Source: Goodfellowiella coeruleoviolacea (GTDB taxonomy: Bacteria > Actinomycetota > Actinomycetes > Mycobacteriales > Pseudonocardiaceae). From it: a DNA stretch of 64,000 bases. The notes under the pieces are model-generated. The model was not told where the DNA came from. It did no database searches and saw only the letters and a program-made list of their open reading frames with translations. Position numbers and translations under genes: made by a program. Positions 8,007 through 16,987 of the stretch are shown piece after piece (position 1 is the stretch's first letter; every line of letters begins with the position of its first letter). The DNA is taken from the NCBI RefSeq assembly GCF_024171785.1, contig NZ_JAMTCK010000001.1, positions 558,134-622,133 on the forward strand, read 5' to 3'.

Positions 8007-9395
8007 ATGAGAGTGTCTGCTGCTCAGCAACAGCCCACACCGTTGTCGGACAACAGGATCGAAGTCTGGTGCGCCGATCGGCTCGGCACCGGCCAGGTGA
8101 ACATCACCGACCAGGTCGACACCGACCTGTTGGTCAGGGCACTGAACGTGGCCGACATCGGCACGGTGGCCGTCTACCGGGAGAAGTGCGCACCGGTACT
8201 GCCCGCCCCGACCCACCCGGCCGCGCTGACCGACGCGGTCAACCGCGGCGTTGACCGGCTCACCGTTGTCGCACAGGCGAAACAGCTGCTGGACACCGGT
8301 GCCGTCGACAGCGACCCGGTCGCCTTCCAGCACGCGGTGTCCACTTTGGTCAGCGCTGACGAACTGGCCATCGCGGACACCCACTGCCTGCGGGCGCAGC
8401 GGCGGGACCGGCCGTGCGACGACCGCCCGTGGCACGCCCTCACCCAGCTCCTGCGCGCCCGGATCAACGCGGCCCGCGGTGAACTGGTCGCGGCCAGCCG
8501 CGACGCGGCCGAGGTGCTGGCCGAGCAGGGCGGCACCGGAACCGTCCCGGTCCACTGGGGACGGCAAGCCCTCGCCCAGCTCGTCACCACCCACGTCGTG
8601 CTCGGCGAACTGGAGTCCGCTCGCGACCTGCTGCGCGAGCACCCGCTCGCCGGCCGGCGCTCCGAGCCCGCCGACAACGCCCACCTGCTCTTCGCCCGGG
8701 CCACGCTGCACCTCGCCGAGGGCCGCCCCGAGGAGAGCGTCAACGACTACCTGGAGTGCGGCCGACAGCTCACCGCCAGCGGCGTGCGCAACCCGGCGGT
8801 GCTGCCGTGGCGGTCCCGCGCGGCCTTCGCCGCACTGCGGGTCCAGCGCCGAGAACTGGCCGCGATCCTGGCCGAGCAGGAACTCGGCGACGCCCGCGGG
8901 TGGGGAACCCCACGCGCGATCGGCACGGCGCTGCACCCGTTCGCGCTCACCCAGCAGGACCCGGACCAGCGCCTGGCGCTGCTCGGCGAGGCGGTCGATC
9001 TGCTCAGGCTGTCACCCGCGGGCGCCGAACTCGTCCACGCCCGCTACGACCTGGGCAAGGCGTACTGCGCCAGAAAGGACTACGGCCGGGCGCACCGCCA
9101 GTTCCACGGCGCCATGCGCCTGGCCGAGCAGTGCCGGATGACCGGCTGGACCACCCGGGCGAGCCAGGCACTGGCCCAGGTGAACCGGTTGCGCGGCAAC
9201 GTGACGCTGACCAAGCAGGAGACGCGCATCGCCCAGCTGGTGCGCGCCGGCTACAACAACCGGCAGATCTCCGAGAAGCTCTACCTGACCAGGCGGACGG
9301 TCGAGTTCCACCTCTCCGGTGTCTACCGCAAGCTCGGCATCTCCGGCCGCAGGGAACTGCACATCGCCCTGCCCGACGAGGCCGACACCCTCTAG
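8007..9395 (+). CDS. LuxR-family transcriptional regulator with TPR-like body
   Basis: Regulator of 462 aa ending in a LuxR/GerE helix-turn-helix: LTKQETRIAQLVRAGYNNRQ, then TRRTVEFHLSGVYRKL. The middle (residues about 110-390) is an Ala/Leu-rich helical region with TPR-like periodicity, as in the C-terminal half of large LAL regulators. No Walker A or B motif is present, so it resembles a LAL protein without its NTPase. The first 90 residues (IEVWCADRLG onward) match nothing I recognise. ATG at 8007 follows GGGGAGTGG. It is the only regulator beside the downstream muralytic gene, but a link is speculative. Confidence 0.85.
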   Translation: MRVSAAQQQPTPLSDNRIEVWCADRLGTGQVNITDQVDTDLLVRALNVADIGTVAVYREKCAPVLPAPTHPAALTDAVNRGVDRLTVVAQAKQLLDTGAVDSDPVAFQHAVSTLVSADELAIADTHCLRAQRRDRPCDDRPWHALTQLLRARINAARGELVAASRDAAEVLAEQGGTGTVPVHWGRQALAQLVTTHVVLGELESARDLLREHPLAGRRSEPADNAHLLFARATLHLAEGRPEESVNDYLECGRQLTASGVRNPAVLPWRSRAAFAALRVQRRELAAILAEQELGDARGWGTPRAIGTALHPFALTQQDPDQRLALLGEAVDLLRLSPAGAELVHARYDLGKAYCARKDYGRAHRQFHGAMRLAEQCRMTGWTTRASQALAQVNRLRGNVTLTKQETRIAQLVRAGYNNRQISEKLYLTRRTVEFHLSGVYRKLGISGRRELHIALPDEADTL

Positions 9396-9414
9396 GACCG
9401 CTTCCGCCCACATC

Positions 9415-9508
9415 GTCCACTGTGGACTAATCGCGGACTCCCACGGGCACACCCGCTCGTGGCAGCGCTCACCCCCGTGGGCGCTGGGCCACCGTGCGCC
9501 AGCGCCCA
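9415..9508 (+). promoter_or_regulatory. Palindrome and hairpin upstream of the transglycosylase gene
   Basis: The 177-nt gap after the LuxR-type gene holds a 13-bp palindrome GTCCAC-t-GTGGAC (9415-9427), an outer inverted repeat CCACGGG/CCCGTGG, and a perfect 10-bp hairpin TGGGCGCTGG/CCAGCGCCCA (9478-9487 and 9499-9508, 11-nt loop). The hairpin may terminate the LuxR transcript or structure the transglycosylase leader. No known riboswitch consensus was recognised. Confidence 0.5.
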
Positions 9509-9572
9509 GAGCGAATCCCCCTGGCGCGCACGCCTGCCGCGCGGGCGCGCCCACCTCACCTCGGAGGTTCAC

Positions 9573-10118
9573 GTGAGAAAGTTCACCAGCACCGTCCTCG
9601 GCGTCGCGCTGAGCATCGCCGGCGTGGTGGGCCTTGGCGCCGGGACGGCGTCGGCCGGCTCGATCCAGGTGCGCCCGGGCTCGGTGCCGGCCCAGTACCT
9701 GGCCGGCGTCCAGCGGGCGGCCACCACCTGCGGTGATGTCAACGCGCCGCTGCTGGCCGCGCAGATCGAGCAGGAGTCGAGCTGGAACCCCAACGCCGTG
9801 TCCTGGGCCGGCGCCCAGGGCCTGGCGCAGTTCCTGCCCGCGGCGTGGAGCGAGTGGGGCCGCGACGCGGACGGCGACGGCACCAACAGCCCGTTCGACC
9901 CCGAGGACGCCATGGACGCGCAGGGCCGCTACATGTGCTGGATCTTCCAGTTCATGCGCGACCGCGGTGTGCCGGGCGACCCGGCGCGGCTGGCGCTGTG
10001 GGGCTACAACGCCGGCCCGTGGGGCACCGCCGCCGCGTGGGGCAACCCGCCCACCGAGGAGGCCAGGCACTACGCCGACCGCATCCTCGGCGAGCTGATC
10101 TACAAGTACCGCCCGTGA
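9573..10118 (+). CDS. Secreted SLT-domain lytic transglycosylase
   Basis: Exported peptidoglycan-cleaving enzyme of 181 aa. GTG at 9573 is preceded by CGGAGG and starts a clean signal peptide (VRKFTSTVLGVALSIAGVVG, cleavage near TASAGS). The transglycosylase fold follows, with catalytic Glu in IEQESSWNP, GAQGLAQFLP as the second SLT motif and the aromatic ALWGYNAGPWG. An insertion between motifs (DADGDGTNSPFDPEDAMDA) resembles Ca-binding or loop sequence of actinobacterial SLT proteins. The in-frame extension back to 9459 is not protein-like and would destroy the signal peptide. It lies between LuxR and dehydrogenase genes and is probably transcribed alone. Confidence 0.9.
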   Translation: MRKFTSTVLGVALSIAGVVGLGAGTASAGSIQVRPGSVPAQYLAGVQRAATTCGDVNAPLLAAQIEQESSWNPNAVSWAGAQGLAQFLPAAWSEWGRDADGDGTNSPFDPEDAMDAQGRYMCWIFQFMRDRGVPGDPARLALWGYNAGPWGTAAAWGNPPTEEARHYADRILGELIYKYRP

Positions 10119-10124
10119 GCTGAG

Positions 10125-10168
10125 GCGGGCCGAGGGGGCTGGCACCCCGAGCCGCCTCCTCGGCCCGC
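10125..10168 (+). terminator. Strong hairpin terminator after the transglycosylase gene
   Basis: Perfect 11-bp stem GCGGGCCGAGG/CCTCGGCCCGC beginning 7 nt after the stop codon, with an inner GGGG/CCCC pairing inside the loop. There is no U tract, as is usual for high-GC actinomycetes. Confidence 0.7.
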
Positions 10169-10251
10169 ACCGCACGCCAGCGCGTGCTCTCCCACCCGTC
10201 GACCCGGCGAACTACAGTCGTGGGCGACAGGCGATTCGAGGAGGCGGCGGC

Positions 10252-11280
10252 GTGCAGGCGGTGGTGATCCACGGGGCCCGGGATCTGCGGCTCGACGACA
10301 TCGAGCGGCCCGCACCGGGACCGGACGACGTGCTGGTCGCGGTGGAGTACGGCGGCATCTGCGGGTCGGACCTGCACTACTGGCAGCACGGCGCCACCGG
10401 CACGTCGATCCTGCGCGAACCGATGGTCCTCGGCCACGAGGTGGCCGGGGTCGTCGCCGCCGTGGGGTCGGGGATCACCGATGTCCACACCGGACAGCCG
10501 GTGACCCTGCATCCGGCCACCACCTGTGACCACTGCCCGGAGTGTCGGGGCGGGCACCCCAACCTGTGCGCGGACGTGTCCTATTTCGGCAGTGCCGCGC
10601 GCCTGCCGCACAGCCCGGGCGCGTTCGCCCGCTACCGGGTGGTGCCGCGCGCGCAGGTGCGGCCACTGCCGCCGGGCGTGAGCACCCGGCACGGCGCCGT
10701 GGCCGAACCCCTCGGGGTGGCCGTGCACGCGGTGCGCCGCGCCGGGAGCGTGCGGGGCAGGCGGGTGCTGGTCAACGGCGCCGGGCCGATCGGCTGCCTG
10801 GTGGTCGCCGCGGCCAAGGCCCTGGGTGCCGGCGAGGTGCACGCCAGCGACCTCACCGCGGCGTCGCTGGGGATCGCCGCGGCCATGGGCGCCGACCACA
10901 CCGTCCAGGTCGGCACCGGCCAGTCGCTGCCGGCCGAGGTCGACGTCGTGTTCGAGGCGTCCGGGGCGCCCGCGGCGGTGGGTGCCTGCCTGACCGCGCT
11001 GCGTCGGGGCGGGACGCTGGTGCAGGTCGGCAACCTGCCGGCCGGTCAGGTCTCGGTCGAACTCGCGCCGCTGGTCAGCCGGGAGATCACCTATGTCGGC
11101 TCGTTCCGGTTCGTCGACGAGATCAGCGACGCGGTCGCGCTGATCGCCGAGGGCCTGGACGTCGAACCGCTGCTGACCCACACCTTCCCCGTCGACCAGG
11201 TGGAGACCGCGTTCCGCACCGCGCTGGACCGGTCCGTGGCCAGCAAGGTGCTGTTGGACTTCACCTCGGCCCGGGCCTGA
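10252..11280 (+). CDS. Zinc-dependent alcohol/polyol dehydrogenase (L-idonate 5-dehydrogenase-like)
   Basis: Medium-chain dehydrogenase of 342 aa. Catalytic zinc ligands are visible as GGICGSDLHYW (Cys near 39) and GHEVAG (His/Glu); the structural zinc cluster is CDHCPECRGGHPNLC. The Rossmann motif is NGAGPIGCLV, with an Asp-containing beta-2 end (HASDLTAAS) favouring NAD. Overall pattern, including DLHYWQHGATGTS, is closest to L-idonate 5-dehydrogenase and threonine/sorbitol dehydrogenases. The GTG start at 10252 has GAGGAGG upstream. No sugar-acid transporter or kinase is adjacent, so the exact substrate stays open. Confidence 0.82.
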   Translation: MQAVVIHGARDLRLDDIERPAPGPDDVLVAVEYGGICGSDLHYWQHGATGTSILREPMVLGHEVAGVVAAVGSGITDVHTGQPVTLHPATTCDHCPECRGGHPNLCADVSYFGSAARLPHSPGAFARYRVVPRAQVRPLPPGVSTRHGAVAEPLGVAVHAVRRAGSVRGRRVLVNGAGPIGCLVVAAAKALGAGEVHASDLTAASLGIAAAMGADHTVQVGTGQSLPAEVDVVFEASGAPAAVGACLTALRRGGTLVQVGNLPAGQVSVELAPLVSREITYVGSFRFVDEISDAVALIAEGLDVEPLLTHTFPVDQVETAFRTALDRSVASKVLLDFTSARA

Positions 11281-11295
11281 CCGGCCGGCCGGCGG

Positions 11296-13038
11296 TCAGC
11301 CGCGGTGCCCGGCCGCGTTCAGCTCCTGCCACGCCTGCCGGCGGCGGCGCTGTTCGGCCAGGTCCGCGACGGGGGCGGCGGCGAGCAGGCGCCGCGTGTA
11401 CGGGTGCAGCGGCGCGGTCAGCACGGCCCGCGTCGGCCCCTGCTCGACGAGGTGGCCCCGGTGCATGACCGCGACCCGGTCGGCCACCTGCTGGATCACC
11501 GCCAGGTCGTGGCTGATGAACAGGCAGGCGAAGCTCAGCTCCCGTTGCAGGTCCGCGAACAGGTCCAGGATCTTGGCCTGCACCGACACGTCCAGCGCGC
11601 TGGTGGGTTCGTCCGCGATCAGCAGGTCGGGGTTGAGCGCCACCGCCCTGGCGATGCAGACCCGTTGGCGCTGACCGCCGGACAGCTCGTGCGGGAACCG
11701 GTTGCGCAGGCTGGTGGACAGGTGCACGGCGTCCAGCAGCTCGTCCACCCGGCGCTCCAGCGCGGCCCCGGCCAGCACCCGGTGCAGGCGCAGGGGTTCG
11801 GCCACGCTGCTGGCGATGGTGGCACGCGGGTTGAGCGCGGACGCGGGGTCCTGGAACACCACGCCGATCCGGCCGCGCGCGGTGCGCGCGGCACGCCGAC
11901 CCAACCTGGTGATGTCCACCCCGGCCACCTGCACCTGGCCGCCGCTCGGCGTGACCAGTCCGGTCACCGCGGCGGCGATCGTGCTCTTGCCCGAACCGGA
12001 CTCGCCGACCAGGCCGAGCACCTCGCCCGGTTCCACGTGCAGGCTCACCCGGTCGACCGCGCGCACCACCAGTGACCGGAACCGCCCGCCGTAGCTGACC
12101 GACAGGTTGTCCAGCAGCAGCGCGGGATTCACCGCCGCACTGTCCGGAATGGACCGGTGGGCCGGGTGCGCGGCCACGGCAACGTGCCCGTCCCGCGCCA
12201 CGATCTCCGCACCGGGGTCGGGTTCCGGCACGGGCTGGGCGGTGGCCGAGGCGGTCAGCGACACCACCGATCCCAGCAGCTGTTTGGTGTAGTCCTGGTG
12301 CGCCTCGGTGAAGATCGCGGCCACCGGGCCCTGCTCGACCACGCGCCCGTCGCGCATCACCACCACGTGGTCGGCGATGTCGGCCACCACGCCCATGTCG
12401 TGGGTGATGAGCAGGATGGCCACGCCCAGCCGGTCGCGCAAATCCCGCAGCAGCGCCAGGATCTCCGCCTGCACGGTCACGTCCAGCGCGGTGGTCGGCT
12501 CGTCGGCGATGAGCACGGCCGGTTCGTTGGCCATGGCCATGGCGATCACCACGCGCTGCAGCTGGCCGCCGGACAGCTCGTGCGGGTAGGCCCGCAGCCG
12601 CTGTTCCGGGTCGGGCAGGTCCACCAGGCGCAGCAGGTCGAGCGCGCGCTGCCTGGCCTGCGCGCGGGAGCTGTCCCGGTGCACCCGGATGGCCTCGACG
12701 AGTTGGTCGCCGATGGTGAACACCGGGTTGAGCGCGCTCATCGGCTCCTGGAAGACCATGCCGACCCGGTTGCCGCGCACCGCGCGCAGCTCGGCCGCGT
12801 CCAGTCCGAGCAGGTCGGTGCCGTCCAGCAGCGCGCGACCGGTCACCCGCGCGGTGGCCGGCAGCAGGCCCAGCAGGGACAGGGCGGTGACGGTCTTGCC
12901 CGAACCGGACTCCCCCACCACGGCCAGCACCTGCCCGGCGTCCAGCTGGTAGCTGACCTGGCGGACCGCCGGGTGCCAGGCGCCGTCGGTGGAGAACTCC
13001 ACGGAGAGGTTCTCCACCGACAACCGTGGACTGCTCAC
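11296..13038 (-). CDS. Fused two-domain ABC ATPase of a peptide/nickel-type importer (DppD-DppF)
   Basis: Single 580-aa protein with two complete nucleotide-binding domains, corresponding to the separate DppD and DppF of other bacteria. Walker A motifs are GESGSGKT and GESGSGKS; signature motifs LSGGQLQRV and LSGGQRQRV; Walker B stretches end ADEPTTALD and [10 protein letters not shown] Pro/Ala-rich linker of about 50 residues ([11 protein letters not shown] onward) separates the halves. Each half ends in the oligopeptide-type C-terminal extension. GTG at 13038 overlaps the stop of the solute-binding protein by 4 nt (GTGA), indicating translational coupling. It energises the two permeases upstream in the same operon. 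Confidence 0.92.
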   Translation of the reverse strand: MSSPRLSVENLSVEFSTDGAWHPAVRQVSYQLDAGQVLAVVGESGSGKTVTALSLLGLLPATARVTGRALLDGTDLLGLDAAELRAVRGNRVGMVFQEPMSALNPVFTIGDQLVEAIRVHRDSSRAQARQRALDLLRLVDLPDPEQRLRAYPHELSGGQLQRVVIAMAMANEPAVLIADEPTTALDVTVQAEILALLRDLRDRLGVAILLITHDMGVVADIADHVVVMRDGRVVEQGPVAAIFTEAHQDYTKQLLGSVVSLTASATAQPVPEPDPGAEIVARDGHVAVAAHPAHRSIPDSAAVNPALLLDNLSVSYGGRFRSLVVRAVDRVSLHVEPGEVLGLVGESGSGKSTIAAAVTGLVTPSGGQVQVAGVDITRLGRRAARTARGRIGVVFQDPASALNPRATIASSVAEPLRLHRVLAGAALERRVDELLDAVHLSTSLRNRFPHELSGGQRQRVCIARAVALNPDLLIADEPTSALDVSVQAKILDLFADLQRELSFACLFISHDLAVIQQVADRVAVMHRGHLVEQGPTRAVLTAPLHPYTRRLLAAAPVADLAEQRRRRQAWQELNAAGHRG

Positions 13039-14726
13039 GGGGTGACCCCGATTTGCAGGTAGTTCGGGTAGGCCGGGAAGTCCGCGATGAAGAAGTTGGC
13101 CACCTTGGAGCCGTGCAGGAACGAGTTGCGGGTGTAGATCAGCGGCACCACGGGCGAGTCCTGCTGGATCTTCTTGTCGATCTCGGCCCACTGCCGCCCG
13201 GCCTCGGTCGGGTCCACCGTGCTCTGTGCCCGCTCGATGAGCTGGTCGACCTCGGGGTTGCGGTACCGGGACAGGTTGTACCCGCCGTTGCCGATCTCCG
13301 AGGAGGCGAACAGCGGCTGGAGGTTGGCGTTGGCGCTGGGGAAGTCCGGCTGCCACGAGCTGAGCGTCAGGTCGTAGTTGACCTGGTTGCCGGTCACCTC
13401 GGCGTCGTAGGCGTCGCGGTCGATCGACCGGATGTTGGTCTTGATCCCGGCCCTGGCCAGGGACGCCTGCACGGCCTGCGCCTTCTCCGGGAGGTTGTTG
13501 GTGTTGGCGACCACGAAGTCCAGGTTGTCCAGGCCGTTGGGGTAGCCGGCCTCGGCGAGCAGCTGCTTGGCCCTGTCCGGGTCACCGGTGGGCTGGGTCG
13601 GGTACAGGTCGTACTGCTCGCGCCCGGGGATGCCCTCGGTGATCAGGGTGGTGGCGATGTCGCCGGCGAGCTGGGCGCTGCCCGCGCTGGCGATCTGGTA
13701 CGCGCTCTTGTCCACGGCGTACTGGAACGCCTGGCGCACCTTGGGATCGGCGAGCGGGCCCTTCTGGGTGTTCAGCGCCAGGTAGGCCAGGGCACCGGAC
13801 TTGGAGGTGACCACGCGCTGCTTGGCGGAGGCGTTGTTCTGCAACTGGGCCAGCTGGGCCGGGGAGACGAAGGACGCGCCGAAGGCGAACCGGTCGTCAC
13901 CGGAGTCGGCGACCAGCCGCTGCGAGATCACCGTGGTGTCCTGGCCGAGCTGGAACACCACCTCGTCCGGCAGCGCGGACCTGACCGAGTCGGTGTTCTT
14001 GTCCCAGTTGGGGTTGCGGGTCAGCTTGGCCCGCACGCCCTTCTGGTACTCGGCCAGCTGGTAGGGGCCGGACGCCACCGGGTGCTCGCTGTAGTCGGCC
14101 TCGGCGCCCTTGCCCTCGGGCACCGGCGCGAACGCCGGGGTGCTCACGATCCACGGCCAGTCACCGTAGGGGCGGGCCAGGTGGAAGACGAGGGTGCGCT
14201 CGTCCGGGGTCTCGATGGAGGCCAGGCGCTGCCCCTCGAAGGGCCCCCGGTAGTCGGCGCCGCCGACCAGCAGGGTCTTGTGGTAGCCGAGACCGCCGCC
14301 GGTGAAGGCCGGCGCGAACGAGCGCTCCACGCCCCACTTGACGTCCTGGGACCGGATCGGGGTGCCGTCGCTGAACTTCAGGCCCTCGCGCAGGGTGTAG
14401 GTCCAGGTGCGGCCGTCGTCGCTGGGTTTGCCGGTGTCGGTGGTCAGGTCGGGCACGACCGCGGCCGGCTGGCCCGGCGCCACGTTCCACGCGGTGAGCC
14501 GGCGGTGCACCAGGGCCAGCGAGGTGGTGGCGAGGTTGGCGCTCTTGGCCGGGTCGTAGTTCTGCGTGGCCGCGTCGCTGAGGATGTAGAGCGTCCCGCC
14601 GGTGGTCGCCGTCTGGGTCTGGGTGCTCGCCGTGTTGCGCGCGTTGGCGTTGCAGCCGGCGAGCGCGACCGCGCTCGCGGCGGCGGTGACCAGGGCCAGG
14701 CCCCGGAGGAGGTTCCTTCTGCGCAT
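13035..14726 (-). CDS. Peptide-type ABC solute-binding lipoprotein (SBP family 5)
   Basis: Family 5 extracellular binding protein (DppA/OppA/NikA type), 563 aa. ATG at 14726 begins a lipoprotein signal MRRRNLLRGLALVTAAASAV with lipobox LAGC, preceded by an AGAGAAG ribosome site. Mature landmarks are GGTLYILSDAATQNYDPAKS at the start and DGRTWTYTLREGLKFSDGTP, a family-typical segment. It captures substrate outside the membrane and delivers it to the permeases encoded upstream. The ligand may be peptides, nickel, opines or glycosides; nothing nearby decides. It is the third gene of the operon. Confidence 0.92.
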   Translation of the reverse strand: MRRRNLLRGLALVTAAASAVALAGCNANARNTASTQTQTATTGGTLYILSDAATQNYDPAKSANLATTSLALVHRRLTAWNVAPGQPAAVVPDLTTDTGKPSDDGRTWTYTLREGLKFSDGTPIRSQDVKWGVERSFAPAFTGGGLGYHKTLLVGGADYRGPFEGQRLASIETPDERTLVFHLARPYGDWPWIVSTPAFAPVPEGKGAEADYSEHPVASGPYQLAEYQKGVRAKLTRNPNWDKNTDSVRSALPDEVVFQLGQDTTVISQRLVADSGDDRFAFGASFVSPAQLAQLQNNASAKQRVVTSKSGALAYLALNTQKGPLADPKVRQAFQYAVDKSAYQIASAGSAQLAGDIATTLITEGIPGREQYDLYPTQPTGDPDRAKQLLAEAGYPNGLDNLDFVVANTNNLPEKAQAVQASLARAGIKTNIRSIDRDAYDAEVTGNQVNYDLTLSSWQPDFPSANANLQPLFASSEIGNGGYNLSRYRNPEVDQLIERAQSTVDPTEAGRQWAEIDKKIQQDSPVVPLIYTRNSFLHGSKVANFFIADFPAYPNYLQIGVTP

Positions 14727-14761
14727 GCGCTTCTCTTTCTGCTGCCTGGGTTTCTGCTGGA

Positions 14762-15757
14762 TCAGGTGAGTCGGGCCCTCGGGTCGAGCACGCCGTAGCA
14801 GAGGTCGACCACCACGTTGGCCAGGACGACGATGAAGGCGGAGAACAACGTGCAGCCCAGGAGCAGGGGCAGGTCGTGCTGGTGCACCGCGTCGATGAGC
14901 AGGCCGCCCAGCCCGGGCATGCCGAACACCCGCTCGGTGATCACCACACCGCCCAGCAGCGAACCCAGTTCGATGCCGAACAGGGTGACCACCGGCAGCA
15001 GCGCGTTGCGCAGGGCGTGCTTGCCGACCACTGTGGACTCCCGCAGCCCCTTGGCCCTCGCGGTGCGGATGTAGTCCTCGCCGAGCGCGTCCAGCATCTG
15101 GCTGCGGGTGAGCCGCAGGTAGGTGGCCGCGTGCACGAAGGCGAGCACCAGCCAGGGCAGCACCAGGTGCCACGCCCAGTCCACCGGGCTCTCGGTCAAC
15201 GGCACGTACCCGTTGACCGGGACCATGTCCAGGGTGAACCCGAACACCAGGATGCCCAGCAGGCCGACGAGGTAGGTCGGCGCGGACACACCGGCGACCG
15301 AGGCGACCATCAGCGCCCGGTCCAGTGGGCGGCCGCGCCGCAGCGCGGCCAGCACGCCGGTGGCCACGCCGATGACCAGCCAGAGCAGCGCGGCGCCGAG
15401 GGCCAGCGAGAAGGTGACCGGGATCCGCTCACCGATGAGGTCGAGCACGGTGGCGTTCTGCTGGAAGGAGTAGCCGAAGCACGGGGCCGGGCAGTGGATG
15501 GCCGTGGCGCCGCTGCCGAACGTGCGTCCGGCCACGATGCCGCCGAGGAAGGTGAGGAACTGCTGCCACCACGGCACGTCGAAGCCCATGAACTCCCTGG
15601 CGATGGCCAGGTTCTGCGGGGTGCACGGCCGGCCGCAGGACTGCTGGGCCGGGTCGGTGGGCACCAGGTAGAACACCACGTAGGTGCAGAACACCACGAT
15701 GAGCAGGACCACCAGCATGCCGACGAGCCGGATGCCGACGAAGCGCAGCGCGCGCAC
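14762..15757 (-). CDS. ABC permease, DppB type
   Basis: Inner-membrane subunit of 331 aa with about six transmembrane helices, first at residues 10-32. It carries a large periplasmic loop with two Cys pairs (QQSCGRPCTP and HCPAPCFG), as in many actinobacterial DppB proteins. The EAA coupling loop is seen around YIRTARAKGLRE. The start is the GTG whose first base is the last base of the upstream TAG (TAGTG), so it is tightly coupled to the other permease. It forms the membrane channel with that DppC-type subunit. Confidence 0.92.
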   Translation of the reverse strand: MRALRFVGIRLVGMLVVLLIVVFCTYVVFYLVPTDPAQQSCGRPCTPQNLAIAREFMGFDVPWWQQFLTFLGGIVAGRTFGSGATAIHCPAPCFGYSFQQNATVLDLIGERIPVTFSLALGAALLWLVIGVATGVLAALRRGRPLDRALMVASVAGVSAPTYLVGLLGILVFGFTLDMVPVNGYVPLTESPVDWAWHLVLPWLVLAFVHAATYLRLTRSQMLDALGEDYIRTARAKGLRESTVVGKHALRNALLPVVTLFGIELGSLLGGVVITERVFGMPGLGGLLIDAVHQHDLPLLLGCTLFSAFIVVLANVVVDLCYGVLDPRARLT

Positions 15758-16701
15758 TAGCCACGCACCCCCGTCCTGGGGTCGAGCGCGTCGCGCAGCC
15801 CGTCGCCGAGGACGTTGAACGCCCAGGTGGCGAGGAACAGCGCGGCGCCGGGCAGGATCAGGTACATCGGGTCGGAGCGCACCCAGTCGATGGCGTCGCT
15901 GATGGTGCGGCCCCAGCTCGGGGTGGGCGGTGGGATGCCGACGCCCAGGAAGGACAGGGCCGCCTCCACCCCGATCTTGCCGGGGATGGACAGCGTGGCC
16001 ATGACCGTGATCGGCGCCCACAGGTTGGGCAGCAGCTCCACGGTGAACACGTGCCACGGGCCGGCGCCGAACGCGCGCGCGGCGGACACGAACTTGCGCT
16101 CCTTGAGGCTGAGCGTCTGGGCGCGCACGATCCGCGCGTGCGTCGGCCAGCCGAACAGGCCGATCACCACGATCAGCAGCAGCGGGCGCGGCACGCTCGC
16201 CGGCACCACCACGCCCAGCGCGATCATGAAGACCAGGTAGGGAAAGCCCAGCAGCACGTCGGCGGTCCAGGTGACCAGGCGGTCGTACCACCCGCCGAGG
16301 TAGCCGGCGCTGACCCCGAGCAGCACGCCGAGCAGCACCGACACCGCGGTGGCCGCCAGTCCGATCAGGAACGAGGTGCGGGCGCCGTGGGCCACGATGG
16401 CGAACAGGTCGCGTCCGGTCAGCGGTTCCACCCCGAACCAGTGCGTGCCGCTGATCCCGCCGAGCACACCGGCCGGTCCGCCGGTCGCCGGGTCCAGCGC
16501 GTCGGTGTGGTAGCTGAAGGGGTCCTGTCCCTCGATGGCGGTCAGCACGTCCGCGCCCACGGCGAGCAGCCCGAGCAGCGCGATGGTGAGCGCTCCGGCC
16601 AGCGCCCACCGGTCGGTGCGCAGCATCCGCCAGATGGCGGCAGGGACCGAGCGGTTCTGCGCAGCCAGGGCGCTGGGCTGCGGTAATGCGGTTTCGGACA
16701 A
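15757..16701 (-). CDS. ABC permease, DppC type (first gene of the importer operon)
   Basis: Permease of 314 aa. It has a cytoplasmic N-terminus, a first membrane helix near residues 31-55, a periplasmic loop with the DppC hallmark THWFGVEPLTGRDLFAIVAHGAR (read in two parts, THWFG and GRDLF), then five more helices and the EAA loop FVSAARAFGAG. The start is TTG at 16701 with AGGTGA just upstream; no better ATG/GTG exists without losing the ribosome site. The operon runs DppC, DppB, binding protein, fused ATPases. Confidence 0.9.
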   Translation of the reverse strand: MSETALPQPSALAAQNRSVPAAIWRMLRTDRWALAGALTIALLGLLAVGADVLTAIEGQDPFSYHTDALDPATGGPAGVLGGISGTHWFGVEPLTGRDLFAIVAHGARTSFLIGLAATAVSVLLGVLLGVSAGYLGGWYDRLVTWTADVLLGFPYLVFMIALGVVVPASVPRPLLLIVVIGLFGWPTHARIVRAQTLSLKERKFVSAARAFGAGPWHVFTVELLPNLWAPITVMATLSIPGKIGVEAALSFLGVGIPPPTPSWGRTISDAIDWVRSDPMYLILPGAALFLATWAFNVLGDGLRDALDPRTGVRG

Positions 16702-16987
16702 CGGTCACCTGCTGTCGACGGGACGGAAACGCGCTCACCCTAGGCAAGATCCGGCTGTACCAGACCCGTCATCTCAACATGTGGACTGCGGGATCCGCAA
16801 CAGCCGCCCAGCTCACCGGCTGTCGCCGGGCCCGCCGACCCCGGCGCGGAACCGGCTCGGTGTTCCCACGATCCGGACCACCTCGATGGCAATTCGGTCC
16901 ATCCGTAGATTGTCGGCGAGAAAACAGCTTTCCCCCGACCGCCACTCCCCAGCCATTCGCGTCCGTCGGCGAACACGGAGTCCCGGT
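16702..16987. promoter_or_regulatory. Divergent promoter region between two ABC importers
   Basis: A 286-bp non-coding gap separates the peptide-type importer (minus) from the sulfonate-type importer (plus). It is more AT-rich than its flanks. I see no strong inverted repeat. TAGATT near 16907 is a possible extended -10 for the plus strand, but this is weak. Confidence 0.35.

Noticed and set aside
9396-9572. A c-di-AMP (ydaO-type) riboswitch upstream of the muralytic enzyme
   Set aside because: Such leaders precede cell-wall hydrolases in actinobacteria, but none of the conserved ydaO segments could be found; only generic hairpins are present.
15758-16747. N-terminal extension of the DppB permease through the DppC gene
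   Set aside because: That stretch is the frame-shifted shadow of the DppC-type permease; the DppB domain starts at the GTG overlapping the DppC stop.
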